Assembly (NCBI RefSeq): GCF_004752005.1
Contig: NZ_CP038493.1
Location: 3,062,302-3,126,301, forward strand
DNA: 64,000 nt
From: Thalassotalea sp. HSM 43
Lineage (GTDB): Bacteria; Pseudomonadota; Gammaproteobacteria; Enterobacterales; Alteromonadaceae
Direction of reading: 5' to 3'
A program made the position numbers and the translations under genes. Shown in pieces: positions 62,911 to 64,000 of this stretch (its first letter is position 1; the number at the start of each line of letters is the position of its first letter). Below the pieces are notes generated by a model. The model searched no databases. It saw only the letters and a program-made list of their open reading frames with translations, and was not told the origin of the DNA.

Positions 62911-62925
62911 GTGTCATTTTGACAC
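62911..62925. promoter_or_regulatory. NorR binding site 2
   Basis: GTGTCATTTTGACAC, a perfect 15-base palindrome containing GT-N7-AC. Centre-to-centre distance to site 1 is 26 bases. Confidence 0.75.
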
Positions 62926-62944
62926 TTTTTGAGCTGTAGTGACG

Positions 62945-62955
62945 ATTAAAATGAC
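62945..62955. promoter_or_regulatory. Degenerate NorR binding site 3
   Basis: ATTAAAATGAC keeps one perfect half (TGAC) and a degraded second half. Three sites upstream of a sigma-54 promoter is the arrangement known from E. coli norVW. Confidence 0.45.
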
Positions 62956-62997
62956 AGATTTTTTTGTAAGTTGTTGTAATGTAATGGTTTGTACATG

Positions 62998-63014
62998 TTG
63001 GCACAGTAGTTGTA
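62998..63014 (+). promoter_or_regulatory. Sigma-54 promoter
   Basis: TTGGCACAGTAGTTGTA matches the sigma-54 consensus TGGCAC-N5-TTGC with one mismatch at the -12 C. It lies 43-106 bases downstream of the NorR sites and about 75 bases upstream of the small membrane-protein gene. Confidence 0.8.
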
Positions 63015-63087
63015 ATACATTAATTAAAGCAGTCATTGCATTAGTCATAATCCAAGCACCACAAATATAAAACCTAAAGGCCATAAT

Positions 63088-63360
63088 ATGTACGCACAAT
63101 TTTTCAACAGCTCAGATTTTTCATTTACCGCAAACCAAGCGAATTATCAAAATTGTATAATTGGTGGTAACTGGTTAATGCTAGTGTCGCTGGTGATCAC
63201 CTTGGCCTGTTTATTTATCTCTTATGGTGTTGATCAATATTTTTCCATTGCCTCGCAAGTAGCAGCCCATATCAGCACGGTATTGTTCGCCGGGTTATTT
63301 AAGATTGGTTATGTCATCCGTTGTGTTGGCGTTCACGGATTAGGCTACAAAGTATTTTAA
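63088..63360 (+). CDS. Small two-helix membrane protein under NorR/sigma-54 control
   Basis: A 90-residue protein: polar N-terminus (about 1-28), two membrane helices (about 29-48 and 59-80) and a short tail GVHGLGYKVF. The start is ATG; AAAGG lies nine bases upstream. It is the first gene downstream of the NorR-site/sigma-54 promoter and is followed by hmp, so it is likely induced by nitric oxide. I do not recognise a characterised family. The conserved-looking cysteines (Cys23, Cys41, Cys79) and His (57, 83) could matter. Possible role in NO tolerance is inference from context only. Confidence 0.7.
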   Translation: MYAQFFNSSDFSFTANQANYQNCIIGGNWLMLVSLVITLACLFISYGVDQYFSIASQVAAHISTVLFAGLFKIGYVIRCVGVHGLGYKVF

Positions 63361-63381
63361 GTCAGACACGAGGCCTTTTTG

Positions 63382-63417
63382 CAAGTAGGTTTTCAAGCAA
63401 GTTTTCAAGCAAGTTTT
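63382..63417. repeat. 12-base tandem repeat, three units
   Basis: CAAGTAGGTTTT followed by two copies of CAAGCAAGTTTT in the spacer between the small membrane-protein gene and hmp. Confidence 0.85.
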
Positions 63418-63562
63418 TAGCTCAATCATTGAGCCTAAAACATCATTTTATTGTATTAAATGTTACGTCAGCGCCAACATATCGCCAGTTAGCAATATAC
63501 TGTGTAATGTATCGACCAAGACCTAACACACCTTATCGAATAAAAATCAGGAGAGTGTTTCG

Positions 63563-64000
63563 ATGTTAACAACCCAAGATATCCGTATTGTAAAGAGCAC
63601 GGTGCCATTATTAGAAGCGGGCGGAACCGCGATTACCGACCATTTTTACCAACGTATGTTCAACCATAATCCTGAACTGCAAGATATCTTTAACATGAGT
63701 AACCAGCATACCGGTCGGCAAAAGCTCGCCTTGTTTGAAGCGATCGCTGCTTACGCTAAAAACATTGATAATATCGCGGTGCTAAAACATGCGGTTGAGC
63801 GCATTGCAAACAAGCACACCAGTTTTCACATTCAACCGAAAGATTATGACATTGTTGGTCATCATTTAATTGAAACCCTGCGTGAACTGTTGCCAGAGCA
63901 ATTTACCGAGGAAGTGGAATCCGCTTGGACCAAGGCATACGGTGTGCTAGCCAATGTGTTTATTGATCGAGAAGAGCAGCTATACCAAGACAGGGAAAAC
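63563..64000 (+). CDS. hmp: Flavohemoglobin (nitric oxide dioxygenase), N-terminal part
   Basis: The first 146 codons, cut by the window end; essentially the globin domain. The ATG follows CAGGAGAG. The N-terminus [27 protein letters not shown], and the proximal haem histidine (His85) in NKHTSFHI match Hmp. The full enzyme adds FAD- and NAD-binding domains and converts NO to nitrate. Located 202 bases downstream of the small membrane protein, probably within the NorR-controlled unit; a separate promoter cannot be excluded. Confidence 0.93.
   Translation, partial: MLTTQDIRIVKSTVPLLEAGGTAITDHFYQRMFNHNPELQDIFNMSNQHTGRQKLALFEAIAAYAKNIDNIAVLKHAVERIANKHTSFHIQPKDYDIVGHHLIETLRELLPEQFTEEVESAWTKAYGVLANVFIDREEQLYQDREN

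Noticed and set aside
63321-63569. 82-codon ORF overlapping the small membrane-protein gene and hmp start
   Set aside because: Out of frame with both genes, without a ribosome-binding site, and made of the 12-base repeats.

Overview
The window looks like a chromosomal segment of a marine gammaproteobacterium of the order Alteromonadales, most likely the Colwelliaceae (Thalassotalea/Colwellia-like). This is inferred from gene order (pdxB-asd-fimV-truA-accD-folC-dedD-cvpA-purF; sapABCDF-pspF/pspABC-ycjXF; phhAB-tyrR; trp operon opposite rnm-yciO-scpAB-rluB), from the moderately AT-rich coding sequence, and from a DUF3450/TtpC/ExbB/ExbD/TonB/TPR energising operon near a large TonB-dependent receptor. 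No insertion sequence, prophage, CRISPR array, rRNA or tRNA was seen. Most of it is core genome; the novelty lies in leader RNAs, operators, repeats and a few uncharacterised small proteins.

Layout. 0-9.8 kb (+): end of pdxB, then asd, fimV, truA, and the accD-folC-dedD-cvpA-purF metabolic cluster. 9.9-16.3 kb (-): sapF, D, C, B, A and pspF in one overlapping operon. 16.5-20.5 kb (+): pspABC, ycjX, ycjF (envelope stress). 20.5-24.2 kb (+): phenylalanine/tyrosine catabolism (phhA, phhB, maiA) with its regulator tyrR and TyrR boxes. 24.3-28.2 kb (+): a DUF3014 protein, an acyltransferase, the SRP RNA (ffs) and a TPR-sulfotransferase. 28.3-29.7 kb (-): priC and a TauE/SafE permease. 30.1-32.9 kb: a TonB-dependent receptor, followed by a 129-bp tandem repeat array. 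33.8-40.2 kb (+): a methyltransferase, then the six-gene TonB operon. 40.4-41.6 kb: carbonic anhydrase, parvulin, and a 53-residue membrane protein.

41.7-48.8 kb (-): trpE-G-D-CF-B-A. The leader holds a classical Trp attenuator (trpL with three consecutive Trp codons plus terminator) and, closer to trpE, a second Trp-rich mini-ORF. RNA overlapping the second mini-ORF can base-pair with the trpE start codon. This possible two-stage transcriptional plus translational control is the most unusual signal in the window. 48.8-52.7 kb (+): rnm, yciO, scpA, scpB, rluB. 52.9-59.1 kb: a secreted hydrolase, then (-) an orphan membrane protein, ogt, an Ada-AlkA fusion, a Tat-exported YcbK-type peptidase and an MscS channel. 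59.3-61.2 kb: divergent quinone oxidoreductase and LysR regulator. 61.3-64.0 kb: norR (-) divergent from a sigma-54 promoter with NorR sites that drives a small two-helix membrane protein and, downstream, hmp (cut by the window end).

Many genes begin at TTG or GTG or overlap their neighbours (TAATG/ATGA junctions), so starts were chosen from ribosome-binding sites and family N-termini.
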